From: Tribonema minus
Lineage: Eukaryota; Sar; Xanthophyceae; Tribonematales; Tribonemataceae
Length of the DNA: 64,000 bases
Assembly (NCBI GenBank): GCA_017506865.1
Contig: JAFCMP010000023.1
Span: 1-64,000 of the forward strand
Direction of reading: 5' to 3'
Shown here: piece by piece, positions 24,091 to 35,900 of the stretch
How positions within the stretch are numbered: the stretch's first letter is position 1
How the letters are laid out: every line of letters starts with the position of its first letter
Notes under the pieces: model-generated
The model's input: the letters and a program-made list of their open reading frames with translations, nothing else
What the model was told of the DNA's origin: nothing
Database searches by the model: none
Position numbers and translations under genes: made by a program

Positions 24091-27000
24091 CTATCCGCGC
24101 TCCTCCTCGGGGACGCCCGCGAGCTCGTCCTCCATGAGGCGCACGCGCCGCGCGACGCGCTTCGCCTCCGCGGCGCGCCCGCCGCGCATGAGCCACAGCG
24201 CGAGCACCCTGTCGCGCGCCGCGCGCTCCGCGACCATGTTACAGTAGTCGCGCAGCGTCAGCTCGCCGCCCGCGACGGCGCCCTCGAGGCACCGCAGCTT
24301 GAGCTCGAGCCCCATGCGCCGCGCCGCGGCGACGGGGTCCGCGCCCGCCGCCACCGCCGCCGCCGCGATCTCGTCCTCCAGCACGTTGTTGCTGGCCATG
24401 TGCGCGGGGTCGAGCGGGTCGCTCATCTCCAGCGGCGTCAGCATGGAAAAGTCGGGGCCGCCCGCTGCAGCCTTGCCGCCCGATGCTGCCGCCGCCGCCG
24501 CCGCGGTAGGCGTCGCGCCGGGCGTCGACAGCCGCGACGCAGGCGTCGCCGGCTTAGCGGCGCTGCCGCCGGCGCCGGCGCGCTGCGTCGGCGTCACGAA
24601 CTGCGGCGCGGCGGCGGTGGCGGCGATGGGGGGCAGCGGCGTGGGGGGGGAGAAGGGGGCGGCGGCAGGGGCGAGCGGGGTGCCGCCGTTGACAATGGCG
24701 GGCCACTCGCCTAAGAGCAGGCCTTTTTCTTCGACGACGACCACCTCGCTGCCTCCCAGCGGGACGCGCATGCGCAGCTCCACCTGCGACGAGGGAGGGG
24801 GGGGCGAGGGAGGGGGGTCGCGCATGGGTATGTAGGTATGCATGCAGAGCGCTGTGGCAGTGTACGAGCGGGTGTACATTGTGCGCGTACGCAGCTCTTC
24901 CGCACAGATCGCGGGAGTGGGCTGTTGCGTGCAGCGCCACGAGAACGTACACGGGAACATCAACAGACTGTCTGCCACCGACCGAACCACTTGGGCTCAC
25001 GTATAAGCACCTGCACATCACGGAAGCACACACAGCAAGCACATCACATGCCTGGCAGCGCGTGCAAACTGAAGCTGATCCGCACGAAGAAGCTAGCATC
25101 ATCAATTGCCCTCAAAAGTTACCATATAGCATGTGATCGCCCCTCCCAGTACGTACATCCAGGTAACCCCCGATCTCCCGCCGCGCGTCGTTGACTAGCG
25201 GCGCGGCGATCTCCATGGAGCACGACTGCATGAGCGGCGCCAGGGGCACGAGGGCCTTGGCCACCACCTCAGTCGCCCGGAAGAGCCCTTTTTTCCGGGT
25301 GATCTGGGCGGAAGGGTGGGGGGGGAGGGCGGGATGCAGCGGGAAAATGCTTCAATGGCCGTCGCGCACTTGTCAAATGTGCACAACGCTGATGCTTCAG
25401 CGGCAGCGGTGCACGGCGCACCACACGCATGGAAGGACAGGCACGGGTGACATTCGAGTTCAACCGCAACTCTGATGAGCTCGACGCACCAGGTGCCTCA
25501 TCAATTGAAGAGGGATGCCTAACGATAACCCTTCCGTCAGCGCTGCCTTGGGCTGCGCGACGCTGCCACAACGACGAACGTTCCGGTTGCGTGAGACCCA
25601 TGCACCGAGGGTTCAGACTCGGCGTGCGCCCACCTCTCAAAGTGCTGGAAACGGCGCACGACATGGAGTCTGCTGATCCGCCAAGCAACGCTGGAGAGCT
25701 CCAGCCTACGGCGCACTATGTGCGCTGAGCGATTATCATGCTCTGCCGTCGAAGGAGGTGCGCACGGGTGCACGAGGACCATGCTGGCGGCACGTGAAAA
25801 CTCTGTGTGTGCATCAGGTCAAGTGAAGACGGCGGCTGGCGCGGCATGCGAGGCGCTGCGCCGTGGCGACTGCACGCACTTCCAGACGCCGCACCGCAGT
25901 GGTGACACGCCAATAGCGCGCGCTGCATCTGCGCTGCGGGTCACAATGTGCAGGGGCGCTCGTGACACAGGGCCTTGCAGCAAGCACCTGCTGGTCAGTA
26001 CGCGGTTTGTACGTGCCGCTACGCATGTACTTCCACAGACCAGCGCTGCACACTTTAACAGTCAAGTCAGCGCACAGCCCCCCTTCCCTACCCCGCCCCA
26101 ACCCTGCGCATGCGCGCACCTCGAAGGTCGCCTTGCGGTGCTGGAACGCAAGCAGCGTGCGCTTCGTCCGCCGCAGCGGCGTGTTGCCCGTGTGGCCGAC
26201 GTCCGCGTCCGCGGCGCCCGCGCCGCACTCGAACCGGAACCAGTCGGAGTCGCCCCTGCCGGCGCCCTCCTTGTCGTAGCCCAGGTCGTAGTGCACGTAG
26301 GCATTGTCCTGCGGGGGGGTGGAGGGGGGGGATGAGCAGCAGCAAGGGCATGATATATACTTGACGAATGTTGTTTTGACTGCCGAGCGCTGGCGGCAGT
26401 GGCACTGCTCTTGTGAGGGTTGGCGTGGTGGATGGCACGGCGGCGTATGCGTTGGCGCGCGAGACAGCAGGCATTCAAGTAGAAGTTAGTATGCTCGAGG
26501 CATTGTCGTGAGGTAGGGACACGCGCAAGGGCACAGTGGCGCTATGATTCGCGATAAGTATCGCTGTGAAGGATCGGTATGAGCGATGATGCGGCGGTTT
26601 TTGCGATTGGCATGCGCGGCAGCGGGCGATGCAGTACGTGAGCATGAGATGGCTTCCTTCCGGCGTTGACCTTCCAGCGTTGGCCAGAGGACGGCGCCGC
26701 AGGCAACCCAACAGAGAGGCTCCGTTCCGGACAACCCAGTGAGAGCCATTTACTACACATTATGTGCATGTTGGTGCCTGGCGGCAGTGCCGCTCCAGCG
26801 AAAGCCGCAGCTGCCAGCACGTCGCGAGGCAGCGTTGTCGCTGCACACTGAGTGTCGTGAAGCAGAGCGGCACACTTTTCCACGTGACGCAGCATTTGCT
26901 GTCGTAGCTCATCGGACTACGACGATGACATTACGCATGACGCCGAGTGTCAAAGTCGGGCAGCAGCATGGCGGCACGCCTGGCTCCCCCCCCCCCCCCC

Positions 27001-30000
27001 CCCCCCCCGCCGTGCCCCTGCGCAACGAACGCCGTGAGTGCGCCGCACTGCAGCACATCGACACGTCTTCACCTACCCACGCAGCACTAGCATCTGGCAG
27101 GATGCCGCCGACAGCGTGCGGCAGACATCCTACGAGCTCTGCGGCCGCTGCCTGCGGCAACGATCAGTACACATTTGCATAGCAGAAGGCGTCTTGCAGC
27201 GCACGCGGACGCACCTGCCCGCGGCCCTTGACAATGTCGCCCAGGCCGCGCACGGCGCGGATGCGCACCTGCAGCGCGTCCGGCGGCACGTCGTCCAGCG
27301 TGCGCAGCCGGTTGCGCCGCGTCATGGTCCACTGCCACGGCGGCGGCGCCGCGCCGGGGATGGTGCGGACCTGCGCAGCGGCGCAGGGGTCGGCAGGGTT
27401 GAGGCGCGTGGGCTCGAGACGGCGCTGCGCACGGGCAGTTGCGGCTGTGCTCAGAAGGCAGCACGGCACCGGCACGCGGTAGGGCGGGGGTCGTGACCGC
27501 GCTCAGCGCGGGTGATGGCGACAGTGCGCAGCACAGCGCGGGGCGCAGAAGCGGGAGAGCAGTAACCGCGGACGTGTGGGGATGATGGCGGTCCATGAGT
27601 GGGGCGTGGCGATGCTCAGGTAAGGACGGCGCGGGCAGGGGAGCGCGCAACGGCGCGCGGGGCGCGCTGCGGTCAGGCTACGAGCGGGCGACGATCTGGG
27701 CGCCGCGGCGGGAGCTGCGGCAGTGCGCGTGCAGCCTGCATGGATCGCCTTGCGCATCGCATCATGCGGCGTGAGCAGCGCGTTGCGGCGCTCAGCGACC
27801 GAGCTCAGCTCGTTCAGTGGTCAGTGCAGGAGCTCCGCACACGATCGGGTGCAGAGGGCGGAAGCGGCAACGCGCGCGCAGCCGCCGCGCACTGCGCCTG
27901 CTGAAGCGCCACCATCTCGCAGGCCGCCGCCACGTGTGACTGACAGTCAGACTGCTCATCGTGGAGCACTGGGCAAGCGCGCCAGCGCCCTGTCAGCGTT
28001 GGAGCAGTGCAACAAGTCGCTGGCGTCCTACGTGCCTCCCGCAGGCGCGAGCGACCTGCACGACCACAGCCGTGTATTAGCACAGCACCAGTGTCAGCGC
28101 AGTCGTCCCAGCGCTCTGTAGAGCACTCGTCAAACTTGACGCGTGCCTGGTCTTATACGACGTACCGTTCGCAGGCGCGCGAACTGCGCGGCCGTCTCCT
28201 CCGCACGCGCCGTCAGTGTACCTGACTCGGCAACGCTCAGCACACCTTAGGTTCCAGATGTCGCAACTGCCCTCCAAGCGTGCCCTCAGCGCGCTGATAC
28301 CAACTTCAACTTCACCTAACCTCAGCCAATACGCACGCACCTCCCGCAGGCGCGCGAGCTGCGCGGCCATCTCCTTGGCGCGCGCCGTCTCCTCCTCCGC
28401 GGCCTTGCGGTCCACCGCGAGCAGCTCCTTCGCACGCGCGATGTGCGCCTTCATGGCGATGGCCAGCGCCTGCTCCAGCGGCGAGAACGCGTCGACCGCC
28501 GGCGCCGCAGCGGCAGCGTTGCTCAACGCGTGGCCTGATGCCTGCGGGCGCGGAGAGGGGTGCATGACGATGATGCACAAGGCATGAGCCGGGTTGGAAG
28601 AGGTGGCGAAAAGACTGTGAGTGCGGGCACCAATGCGTGCGCCGTTGCTGCTGTGAAGGACGCGGCTGCAGTGATCCGCGAGGGTGCTCGTGCGGTGGGG
28701 TCAGAGAGGCGATGCGGCAGCGCTGCTGCGCCGCGGCATTCTCACCGCAGCGCCAATTTTGCGATCAAAGCACGCAACACAGCCAGCGTTCCCGCACACG
28801 CACCCGCCGCTGCTGCCGCTGCTGCTGCTGCGCCGGCGGCGCCTTGGCCGGCGTCACCATCTCTGCGTCATCAAAGTCCTCCTCGCACAGCGAGTGGAAG
28901 CTCGCGTCGTCGCTGCTCTGGCGCTGCAGCGGCAGCGGCGCGGCGTCGTCCATGCTCACGGAGCTACCGCCGCCGCCGCCGCCGCCGCTGGCTGCGCCGA
29001 GCGCCGCCGCGTTGGCGCTGCCCGATCTGCTGCTGCCCGAGTACCTGCGAGCCGTGAGATCCAAGACAGCCGATTTAAATGCGTTGCTGATGTCATCCAA
29101 CACCGCGTGGACGGTGCACCAGTGATTCGATACAAGGGGGCCTGAACGGGGCCTGCTCTGGCCGAGTGCGCGCACACGGAGGCGGTGGCGGCGGCGACGC
29201 GCAGTGGAGCCAGCACGCGGCGCCTGAAGCACGACGCGCGGTCGCACAGTGGCACTCCAGCAGCGCTCACTAGAACACACTTCAGCAGATGATGTGTAAC
29301 GTCGAGCGCTGTGCCATCATACCAACGTACCTGCGCACGGCGGGGACAGGCGAGCCGGAGCGCGCCGCCTGTATGCGGTCGCCCTGGTCCTCCAGCATCT
29401 TGGCGCGCCGCAGCTGCGCGACCGCCTCCGTCTTGCGCCCCTCCTTGAGCAGCGCCTGCGCGGAGACCTGCGCGAGGCGACACTCAGCGCGCGGCAGCAG
29501 CAGCAGCAGCAGCGTCAGCAGCAGCAGTGGCGGTAGTAGCAGCGTCAGCGTCAGCAGCAGCATTGGCAATGGCTGCAGCTGCAGCAGCGGCGGCGGCAGC
29601 GGAGCGCCGGTGGCGGCGGCAGCGGCAGCAGCGGGGGGGCAGTCGCAATATAGGTGCAGCGCCTGAGAGCGAGCGCGCGTGAGGGCGTTCGCTGCACGCC
29701 CTGCAGCGCCCTGCGAGTGCGCATCAGTGTCGCCTCGCTGCACCAGCGCGAGCTCGACCGCACGCGCACCTCCCGCGCGCCACCTACCGCCCCGCTGCAC
29801 AAACACGAGCGGACACTGATCGTGACGCAATTTCTACTGCTAACGCTTAATTCAACGCTAGAAGACACACCTTGAGGGCGCGCGCCTGCTCCATCAGCGC
29901 CTCCGGGTCCGGCCCCCCACCCCCCACGCTGCCGCCGTCAGACCCCCCTGACACAGACCGCGCCATGCCGCCGCCGTCGCCGCTGACGCTGCAGGAGGCG

Positions 30001-32498
30001 CCGCCGGACGCCGCGCGTGTGAGCTTGCCGCTCGGCAGCGGCGGCAGCGTGGGCTGCGCGGCGGCGGCGGAGGAGGAGGACGGCGCGGTGCTGCTGGCGC
30101 GCGGCGGCAGCTGCGGCTCCGGTATCGCCGTCACCTGCACGCGCCCGCGGGGCAAGGGGGGACGCGATGTGTCAGCGTCTTGTACACTGTGGCGCACGTG
30201 TGCTGCTGCACATACTTTGAAGTACATCGGGGACTGCAAGGTGTAGTGTGTTTACTGCAGTGTGCTGTGGACGAACCGCTGCTGCTGAGGAGCGCGGGGC
30301 GAGGCAGCGACCGACACAGGCGGTAGACGCGCCACGCAGCGGAACACGCGCGGCTCCGGTGGCGCCGTCAGCTGAGCGCGCCCGGCCGATGGGGTATCCA
30401 TACACCACATTTGCTGCGGTGACACCGCGCACGATCAGCACACGTGCAGTTGCACTGTGCATGCACGCACATGCACGGGACGACTGGCTGTGGCAGTGCC
30501 CTGCGGCCGCGCGCGCGCACCTGCGGGTCCGCCGCCAGCTGCCGCACCGCGTCCACGCTGCGCCGCACGGACAGCTCATGCTCGAGCGCGCGCCCCGCGC
30601 GCATGTGCGCCAGCGCCCCCTCCCTGTCCCCCTCCTTGCTCAGCGCGAGCGCCGCGGCCTTGAGCGCTGCCACCTCCGCCTCCATGCCCAGCAGCGCGGG
30701 GTCCGAGGGGGCGCGCACGGGGGGCGCCGGGCGCGGACCGGGAGCGGACTGTTCCTCGGACGGTTCCTCGCCGCTCGCCACGTGCGCAGGGTTGGCGGCA
30801 GCGGCAGCGGCCGCCGCGCTGCTGCTGTGCGGTGGCGGCGCGGAGGACGCTCCCGCAGCAGCGGTTTCGTCGTGACTGCCGCCGTCATCGTCGTCAGCGT
30901 CGCCGTGCAGCCCGTCGAGCTCGCCGAGGAGGTCGGCGTCGTTGAGGTCGCCGTCGTCGCCGTCGTCTAGGTCAACGTCCATGTCCTCGTCGCCCATGCC
31001 TATGCCTATTGGAGGGGGGGGAGGGGGGGGTGGGGGGGGGGAAGGGGGGGGGGGGGGGATGGGGTCCCGGGGCGAACGAGGTGCCTGATGATGACGTGGA
31101 CGATGCGGCAGCCGCCACTGGGTGGTGTTCAAGAAAGAGCGAGCTGCTGCGATGCCGAGTGAATAAAGCCTGTAGTGGAGTGCGAACGAAGCAGTTGTGG
31201 GCGCTGAGGTCTGCTGCGCCCAGGTTCACAATGGCTCCTGACAAGCTGTCTGCAGTGACGTGCGCAAGGCTTTAGGCATGTCTGTAAATTCTTATCATTA
31301 CACCCAGCTCTTTATCTGCGTCTGCACTCGTGTCCCTGGAGCTGCATTGAGCCATCAATGGGAGCGACAGCCTCAGTTTACACGCAGTGACAGACGCCAT
31401 GAATTGCAAACCCATCAAAGCCAGATTTTGGGTCAGTGGCCACCATGGGTATGTGCGTGTCCTCCCACCAGTGCCTAGCCCGCCAGCAACGCTCAAATGC
31501 CCCGCAGTGCAGCACATCTGCCGCCGTATCACAGCGCACGGTGTGAGCATGAGCTCTGAGAGTTGACGCAACCGCACTCTGCCCATGAGATCACCGCGCG
31601 TCCGAGTGCAAAGCGCGAGGTATTAAATGTTGCCAGCAGCATGTAGTAACTATGGCTGCATTTTGATTACCTCCTGCACTTGCGGCAACACCTTGCACAT
31701 GTGCAAATCGTGCCAGGCAGTTTCACTAGGCAAACCGCCTGTTGGCTGACTGCCGGCGAGCGCTAGATGAACGTGAAGCGTGTCAAAGTACCTGCAAGAT
31801 CGATTCCTAGAGCTGCAAGCTGGGGGTCCGCAGCCAGCGTGGGGGATGGCGGGGGCTTGCTTTTGCTTGCGGCTGCCTTGCTCTGCACCTTCTCCACCTT
31901 TGGCGTGCCTGTATCTCCCAGTGCCTCCAGCTCTGCACATACAGCCCATGGTAAGAGGCGGATGAAAGAAGGAGGAGGTTTTCTGGAGTAAGCGCGCCCT
32001 TGCTGACATTTGACTGAACCCGGTTCAAGCAGAACACGTGTGTGGGGCTGAATACTGAAAGACAGTTGCGTATTTTCTTGCACTTGATGATTACCAAGAA
32101 TTGCTTGTTTCATGGACCGCAATGGCGGATCTCGTCGCCTTGCAGGATCATTGCTGCAGCCCTTGATACTTACAGGGAGCAAGCAACACAGATTACTTCA
32201 AGGCAGCCCGGGGTCTCCCTTGACTGCATTTGCTAATTTCACGGCAGACGCCAGGTTCCTATGGCCAACACGCCGCGGAGCGCGACGGGCGAGGAGCGAT
32301 ATACTTGAAAGGCAATTACGTGCAGTACACGCTAGATGCATCTTTGCACTGACCTGCGAGGAGCGCAGGATCGTCATCTGAAATGTGCTGAATGCCGTAC
32401 TGAGCCAGTTGTGCAGGATCTGTCACATCGAAGTTGAGAGGATCAATGTCCTCCTGCTGCTTTTTCTTCTTCGTGTCGCTCTTGCGCCTGCCGAACAT
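24091..32498 (-). CDS. CC2D1/Lgd homologue (DM14 repeats and C2 domain)
   Basis: Eleven exons in minus order: 32498-32354, 31932-31792, 31005-30521, 30134-29871, 29467-29331, 29044-28804, 28541-28341, 27370-27215, 26308-26120, 25303-25157, 24783-24091; total about 932 residues. DM14-like repeats lie near residues 205-250 (EGDREGALAHMRAGRALE), 330-385 (EGRKTEAVAQLRRAKMLE) and 485-538. A C2 domain follows (about 560-715): DNAYVHYDLGYD, RKATFE, KKGLFRATEVV, GGYLDVELRMRVPL. A helical tail ends the protein. CC2D1/Lgd proteins bind the ESCRT-III subunit CHMP4/Shrub through DM14 and membranes through C2, so a role in endosomal sorting is expected. The start MFGRRKSDTKKKK is a basic opening followed by acidic DxD motifs. 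Poly-Ala, poly-Ser and poly-Gly inserts are frequent. Joins are inferred; the small N-terminal exons rest on phase and short motifs. Confidence 0.85.
26986..27008. repeat. 23-nt C run within an intron of the CC2D1 gene
   Basis: Uninterrupted C on the + strand, hence G in the minus-strand transcript of this gene. It lies in the intron 26309-27214, about 210 nt past the donor, so it is not a polypyrimidine tract. Confidence 0.85.
28020..28380 (-). repeat. Copies of the CC2D1 exon-7 end and donor in the next intron
   Basis: On the minus strand the end of exon 7 with its donor (28375-28335) recurs downstream at about 28216-28167 and, shorter, at about 28065-28035. The nearer copy keeps more than 40 positions in register, including GAGGAGACGGC and CGCCTGCG. 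The original is placed by the open frame. Confidence 0.7.
30110..30370 (-). repeat. Copy of the CC2D1 exon-4 start in the preceding intron
   Basis: Bases 30113-30153 span the acceptor and first codons of exon 4. A similar stretch (GCGGCTCCGGT, then CGCCGTCA, then GCGCGCCCG) occurs at about 30349-30389, inside the intron upstream of that exon in transcription. Here the acceptor side, not the donor side, appears duplicated. Confidence 0.5.
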
Positions 32499-32997
32499 GA
32501 CACTCTGCAAAGCTCGAACGACGCTCTGTCTCGGGTCAATTTGGGGGGGGGGGGAGTAGGTAGCATAGTTGATGGGTAGGTATGATCAGATGTAACCGTT
32601 CGTAACGATCAGTTGGTGTGTGCATCGCTCGCCAAAGCGAGGCACGAACGCCAGGCAGAATTTCTTGAACGCACCGAGGGCGAGCGAGGTGGCGATTGAT
32701 TTGGTAAGTCGGTGATTAATGCCATACCGCGAGCGTCTGGCTCATGAGCTCACAAATGTTTCTGATTGCAATTTGTCAGCAACACTGACGAGCTCCTGTA
32801 GACTCTTCTGCGGATTGGCATGACATCCTGGCGTTGATGACTGCTGGCTACATTCTTGCGCCGACTTCACAGTTGAATGACTGGTCGGCTGCATCTTGTG
32901 ACGCCGTAGGCAATTAGTAAACACACGCAGCCCGTGGACTCAATCCTGTCGCGACTGCGTGGACTGCAGATAACACAGGGCATCGACAGCGAGGCGA
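32499..32997. promoter_or_regulatory. Divergent promoter region of the CC2D1 and PH-scaffold genes
   Basis: The two start codons, 32498 (-) and 32998 (+), are 499 bp apart and point away from each other, so both promoters must lie here. A G run is at about 32541-32553. The rest is more AT-rich than the flanking exons. No TATA box or known factor site was identified with confidence. TTGCAG just before the CC2D1 ATG could end a short 5'-UTR intron. Confidence 0.5.
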
Positions 32998-35900
32998 ATG
33001 ACAGAACCCGTGGTTGACTTTGGCGGTACAGAGGAAAATGCTCCGTTGCCAGCGCCTGGCAGCCCGAAGGGCTCGACAGCAGGGCTGGCCCTGACAGGGG
33101 GGCCCCTCAAGTTCACCATGCATGCCGCGGATGACGAGGAGAAGCTGAGGGCCCTGAAGACCGGCTACCTGGTCAAGAGGCCCTCCCTGCGCAAGCACGG
33201 CAACGGCATGAAGATGTGGTCGGGGGGGAAGCGCAAGTTCTTCGTGCTGAGGGGGGGCTCCCTCACGTACCACAAGGACCACCACAGCGTCGACGACCCC
33301 ACGAGCTCCCGCGAGATCCTGCTCACCGCGGACTGCGACGTGGAGTACTTCTATGACCCGCCAACGGCGCCGTTCGGTTTCTGCGTCACGTCGCGTGGCA
33401 AGGTGGGCGAGGGATGCTGCATGTCCTGAGCGGTTGCACCAGCGTGCTGCGCCATTTGAAGTCGGTGCGCTTCGCATCGCGCGCTTCCCAACGTGTCGCC
33501 GTCGTGCAACTGTATACTGGAGCGACCTCGTCAGATGAGAATGCGTAGATTGCCACAGGCAGATTACTTGGGGGCAGCACTTAGCTTGGTCGTCATGCCG
33601 CATGTGCATGCAATCACCAACACGTTGTGCAGCTCCAATTTCTAGCATGCTGCCAGTGCACGGTGCAAGATCACGCACCAACGTTCCCCAGGCCAAGCGG
33701 CAGCGTGGTCATGCGCCTGCTCTTGCTTCAGGCTGCGTACACAAGCGTCGACGGCCAGTTCAGGGCACCACCTGACGGCCGCAAGTGTCCTGGCATTCCT
33801 TTGTGTTGCCACTGGCGCAGGTCCTGCAGCTGGTGGCAAAGGACGTGATGGAGCGGCAGGAGTGGAAGGACGCCATCAGCATGGTCATCAATCAGGTGAC
33901 AGTGGTGTCGCGGATGTGCTGTGTTGCAGTTGCAGTTACGCTCACTGGTGCATGTTGAAGTTGCCGTAGAAAACAGCACGTCTCACAAGCGGGTGGGCGA
34001 GAGTGGCCTCCTGCCTGTGCCACTCAGCGACGCTGCATTCATTCTCTCATCAGGTTAGCACAGCACGTCGTAGGGCTGAGCACAAGGATATATTAAGCAC
34101 TGTTATCATCGTCCTGCTAGATGGTGCACCGGCGTTTGGCATGGTGAAGCGCAGGCAAGTACCTATCACATGTGTGGCGATGCTACGTGTCGCGTCGTGT
34201 CGCGTCTCTGATGCGTGTGCTGCTGTATTTTCCTACCACAACCATCCAAGAACACAATGCGCAAAACTCTGAATCATCGCCAACATTGGCAGTGACTGAC
34301 AGCAGACAAGTGGCCTTTACACAACGCCGTATTCCAATCCGCCCCAATGTACACAGGGCTTTTGTGCTTCTTGTGCCCTGAGCAAGATTCGACGAAGAAA
34401 GCACAAGGGAGGGGGGGGGGGCGCAGAGTCAGCGCATGCTTCACCCATTTCTGAGGTGAAGCGTCATCTCTGATCTGCGTGGTACCTCGTTCCCTGTGTG
34501 ACCGCGAGCGTGTAGGGGAATTCACCTTAACTTGAAGCGCTTCAAGCGCACTTCATGCGGCCAGGGTCATGGTGCTGGCACCTAGCGCACCATCTCGTCG
34601 AAACTGTCAGTGGCTCTCACACCACACCGCCCCCAAGTTCTGAGTGCCGTCAGAGCCCCGGCGGCGGCAGTTCAATGTTCATCGGCACCCCAACCACAAC
34701 TTCAACTTGAAGTTATGTGCGCAGAGTGTATGCGCAGCGTCCACGGTGCCAGCTGCGCCAGCCCATGCGCGCACACGGCGTACTTAGCCGTACGCACAGC
34801 ACGGCAAAGTCGCTCCGGAGCAACGGCCATGCCAAGGCGCGCGTCATCGAAAGCGCCAGTCGCATGACGCCGGCTCTCGGGGTGCCGCGATGCGGACGAC
34901 GCAAAGCCTCGATCCCAGCAGGGGCTGACGTGACGCCCCCTCCCCCGCGGGGCTGCATGAGAAACCGCTGTCCCGCATCCTCAGCCTGACAGCTGCGAGG
35001 TGCGCACGTGTGCCCTCACCAGCGCGAGTGCGCGCCTTCCCTGAACCTAACCCTGACTCCAACCCTCGCCCTAACTCTTGCCCCTAGGTGCGTACGTGTC
35101 CGCCTCGCCGGGCGCAGCACTGCTCAGCGAGTGCTCGCCGCATCACACACGCGGGCTGGCAACATGCGCAATGAAGCGTGCGTCCGCACGGTGACATGTG
35201 CTCAGCACCCCCCCTCCCCCTGCTTTCAGGCACGTCCGGAGCGCTCAGGCTCTTGTATGTCCGCTGTAACGGAAACGCACGCGACACCTACGCCATCAGG
35301 CGCGCGCCCGCTCGGACTCTGCGTCATTACACGCCGCAGCGCGCGCCCGCACGTGCCGAGTTCGCTAGGCGACACGCCGCTAACCGCTGCAGCGCGCCAC
35401 ACGCACTGTCACTCAGACTCAGGACTCACGCTGCGACACATGCCCCCTGCCCCCACCCCCCTCCCCCTTTTCATGTGCATGGCACCAGGTGCGCCAGACG
35501 ACGCGCGGCTACCTGCTCAAGCGCAACGCGGGCGGCGCGCCGTACGTTGGCGGCGGCCCTCCGCCCGCGCAGTCCCTCGAGGAGGACATCCTGTGGACGC
35601 GCAAGTACTTCATACTCAACGGCACGGAGCGCTGCCTCACGTTCCACACGGACCACAGGTGAGTTTGCATGTACTGCTCTCGTGTACTGTATCTACAGTG
35701 TACTGCTCGTGTACTGTACCTGCACGGAGTGTCATCTGTACTGAACGGCACGGAGCGCTGCCTCACGTTCCACACGGACCACAGGCAAGTTCACGTGCGC
35801 GGCCTGTACTGTTTGTGTACTGTACCTTCAGTGTACTGCTCGGTGTATAGTACCTATACGGAGTGTCATCGGTACTCAACGGCACGGCAGTGCTGCCTCA

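Noticed and set aside
23848-24714. 288-codon + strand frame
   Set aside because: Antisense to the last exon of the CC2D1 gene; Arg-rich with no domain.
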